Shown here piece by piece: positions 13,435 to 15,215 of a stretch of DNA of 15,215 bases (the first letter of the stretch is position 1; each line of letters opens with the position of its first letter). The notes under the pieces are model-generated. The model did no database searches. It saw nothing but the letters and a program-made list of their open reading frames with translations, and had not been told where the DNA came from. This stretch comes from DASPJQ01 sp035299065 (GTDB taxonomy: Bacteria > Bacteroidota > Bacteroidia > Flavobacteriales_D > UBA2798): positions 1 to 15,215 of the forward strand of contig DATGXI010000097.1 in assembly GCA_035299065.1 (NCBI GenBank), given 5' to 3'. The translations under genes were made by a program, and so were the position numbers.

Positions 13435-14130
13435 TCAGTCCTTGTTTTTTATTGTTTTCATTTGAATTACATCTACCAAAAAAGCAAACGCCATTGAGAA
13501 GTAAATATATCCTTTTGGTATTTCAAACTGGAACCCTTCAGCCAGTAGTGACACCCCAATCATCATTAAAAAGCACAATGCCAAAATTTTAAATGAGGGG
13601 TGTTTACCAATAAACCGGCTAATTGGTTTTGATGCAAACAACATAATAATTACCGCCACAATTACTGACGTGTACATAACCCAAAGTTCCTGCACCATAC
13701 CAACAGCCGTAATAATTGAATCAATTGAGAACACTAAGTCTAAAATAATAACCTCTGAAAGCAAGCGTTTAAAACTTCTTTTTTTGGGAACTGGCGGCTC
13801 AGCACTTTTACTGACTTCCGTTTTATGATAAATTTCTTTTGTGCTTTTATATATCAGGAATAAACCTCCAAAAATCAAAATAAGTCCCTTGCCCGAAAAG
13901 TCAATTTCGAAAACACTGAACAGTTTTTGGTCTAATTTCAGTATCCAGGAAATAAATGCCAATAAGCCAAGTCGCATGATCATGGCCAAAACAATGCCCC
14001 AAACCCTGAGTTTGTTTTGCTGTTCCTCGGGCAACTTATCAGCTAAAATGGAAATAAAAATAATGTTGTCAATGCCAAGAATTACTTCAAGCGCAATAAG
14101 GGATATTAAAGGTATTATGGCTTCGCTCAT
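13435..14130 (-). CDS. TerC family integral membrane protein
   Basis: A 231-residue membrane protein with about seven hydrophobic segments (around 5-28, 43-65, 82-97, 122-145, 150-168, 181-199 and 207-224). The two family motifs are present: LEVILGIDNIIF at 14-25 with Glu15 and Asp21, and the second-half ILDLVFSIDSIITAVGM at 129-145 with Asp131 and Asp137. These reflect an internal duplication, and the acidic residues are thought to line a metal site. Known TerC-family members export Mn2+ or supply metals to exported proteins; some are linked to tellurite resistance, but there is no ter gene cluster here, so resistance should not be assumed. A basic cytosolic loop with many Lys (102-123) separates the halves. 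The length is typical of the short YgdQ/YoaE-like group, without CBS or CorC domains. Confidence 0.92.
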   Translation of the reverse strand: MSEAIIPLISLIALEVILGIDNIIFISILADKLPEEQQNKLRVWGIVLAMIMRLGLLAFISWILKLDQKLFSVFEIDFSGKGLILIFGGLFLIYKSTKEIYHKTEVSKSAEPPVPKKRSFKRLLSEVIILDLVFSIDSIITAVGMVQELWVMYTSVIVAVIIMLFASKPISRFIGKHPSFKILALCFLMMIGVSLLAEGFQFEIPKGYIYFSMAFAFLVDVIQMKTIKNKD

Positions 14131-14294
14131 CGTTCAATTGAAAATTATCACAGGCTGCGTCCCAAAAACTTAGCCAGTCATGTTAGCCCACAAATTAAGC
14201 AAAACCTACCAATTTCCTTAATAAAATACTCAATTTTTGCTTTTTTTAAATCATGACGAAATTTTAAAAGAAAAAATCAACAACAACCATGCAA

Positions 14295-15200
14295 CTACCT
14301 CCATTTTTGGGTATTACGCATAACGAAAAATTTATCATAAATTAATTTTAAGCCCCGTGTGCCAATTAAACCATAATCATAAATGGTTTTTACTTTATCA
14401 TCGTCATAAATAATTTTCAATGTACAAGACTGGTCATCGGTCCAGCTAACCTCATAACTATCTTTAAGGTGTACAAAATCAATGTAATTCAGTAAATGGG
14501 TAAACGTTGCTAAACTTAACGTATCAATTTTACCATAATATAATCCGCTTTGCTCATTGTAATTTATTGCGTTGTAGGTTGCGGCCCTATCTGCATTAAA
14601 TGCCATTTCAAAAACCGGACAAATGCCAAAACAACCCGAGGTACTAAATTCAACTCTTTTTATTTTATGTTTTTCAGGTTTTCGGTTAAGCTCAATAAAG
14701 TTTCCAAATTTATATATAAGCGTATCATGCCGCATACGCGCAGGTTCATCCACCGTAAATGTGTAGTATGGCTGAACAACAACCAACAAGTCACACTTAC
14801 CATATTTGGTATTTGAAATTGAAGTGAACGTTACATCACCAAACAAAGCTATACGAAGTGAATAAAGTAAAAAACGCTGGTCTTTTGCAACAAATACCAA
14901 TAAATGATTCTGTCCTGCATACATACCATTCACAAATAAATCTGTTAATCCATTGCCATCAAAATCGGCTTTTTGCCATGCTTTAGCCCCAAGCGAATCG
15001 GTAACTTGTTTTGATTTGGGCGATGAGTAAAGTTCATCCAAACCAACTACCCTAAATTCTTTATAGTCGCGATCAATCTTATGCACAAAACGCTCAACAT
15101 CACCATCGGTTTTTAAATCATCAATTTTGTTGCTGAAACAAAAGCCTGAACAAAAAACCAAGACTAAAACAAGATTAATATGCAAAAGATTTTTCCTCAT
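14295..15200 (-). CDS. Exported protein with an FG-GAP-like calcium loop and a C-terminal DUF6438 domain
   Basis: A 301-residue protein with a signal peptide (MRKNLLHINLVLVLVFCSGF, cleavage around 23). A D-x-D-x-N-x3-D loop at 79-87 (ADFDGNGLTDL), followed by F-V-N-G and further beta strands to about 160, resembles one FG-GAP/VCBS repeat and may bind calcium. From about 180 to the end the sequence has the DUF6438 pattern: R-V-E-F-S-T-S-G-C-F-G-I-C-P with Cys190 and Cys194, then VSWTDDQSCTLKI, a D-Y-G-x2-G-T-R-G-L segment and a final aromatic QKWR. The two cysteines could form a disulphide in the periplasm. The function of DUF6438 is unknown. A full propeller would need more repeats than are visible, so the FG-GAP assignment covers one unit only. 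The start ATG lies 15 bases from the window edge, so the promoter cannot be judged. Confidence 0.82.
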   Translation of the reverse strand: MRKNLLHINLVLVLVFCSGFCFSNKIDDLKTDGDVERFVHKIDRDYKEFRVVGLDELYSSPKSKQVTDSLGAKAWQKADFDGNGLTDLFVNGMYAGQNHLLVFVAKDQRFLLYSLRIALFGDVTFTSISNTKYGKCDLLVVVQPYYTFTVDEPARMRHDTLIYKFGNFIELNRKPEKHKIKRVEFSTSGCFGICPVFEMAFNADRAATYNAINYNEQSGLYYGKIDTLSLATFTHLLNYIDFVHLKDSYEVSWTDDQSCTLKIIYDDDKVKTIYDYGLIGTRGLKLIYDKFFVMRNTQKWR

Positions 15201-15215
15201 TAAAAAAAAGATGTC

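Noticed and set aside
13435..14130. Tellurite-resistance assignment for the TerC-family protein
   Set aside because: The TerC family is broad and mostly handles metal ions. No terZABDE-type genes accompany it.
14459..14466. TATCTTTA motif on the plus strand
   Set aside because: It lies inside the coding region of the DUF6438 protein with no start codon after it. It is probably the chance copy expected from base composition.

Overview
The window is chromosomal DNA of a member of the Bacteroidota. The evidence is the protein content: a DUF2851 protein, a Bacteroidota-style stand-alone PspC domain, two short SiaC/DUF1987 proteins, a group 1 (ALDH4-like) proline-pathway dehydrogenase and a DUF6438 protein. 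The moderate-to-low GC, the near absence of Shine-Dalgarno sequences and several TAnnTTTG-type -7 boxes next to start codons agree with this. I cannot place it more finely. No rRNA, tRNA, CRISPR array, transposase, phage gene or plasmid function is visible.

Layout from left to right. Bases 2-394 hold the C-terminal end of an acidic-linker protein that runs off the left edge. Bases 395-730 are gene-free and carry degenerate octamer-period repeats in both orientations plus a rho-independent terminator for the gene to the right. Bases 731-2359 (minus) encode 1-pyrroline-5-carboxylate dehydrogenase, and 2437-3333 (minus) a seven-bladed WD40 protein. Divergent from it, only 33 bp away, are a DUF2851 protein (3367-4668) and a small PspC-domain membrane protein (4748-4990). 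A hairpin-forming intergenic element with 19-bp perfect arms lies at 5051-5194. Two 125-residue SiaC-family paralogues follow on the minus strand (5213-5590 and 5750-6127), each with its own TATCTTTA box a few bases before the ATG. The gene-free stretch 6128-6512 ends in an array of heptamers.

Bases 6513-8173 (plus) encode a neighbouring pair that both look like DNA-lesion enzymes: an AlkD-like HEAT-repeat protein and a radical SAM protein of the spore photoproduct lyase-like group. Each is preceded by its own heptamer repeat, and the second repeat runs through the start codon of its gene. Next come a 777-residue exported Sel1/TPR protein (8212-10545) and a full-length malic enzyme (10622-12226). 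A 444-bp gene-free region (12227-12670) holds a probable terminator and three further closely spaced hairpins. The right end carries a probable lipoprotein with an M15-type peptidase domain (12671-13423). Convergent to it are a TerC-family membrane protein (13435-14130) and an exported protein joining an FG-GAP-like calcium loop to DUF6438 (14295-15200).

Most of the coding content is ordinary housekeeping: proline catabolism, malate decarboxylation, envelope proteins and ion homeostasis. The parts that deserve a second look are the SiaC pair without visible kinase or phosphatase partners, the AlkD-like/radical SAM pair with its heptamer repeats, the nuclease-like signature in DUF2851, the large hairpin element, and the structured gap after the malic enzyme gene. 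I see no complete new multi-gene system.
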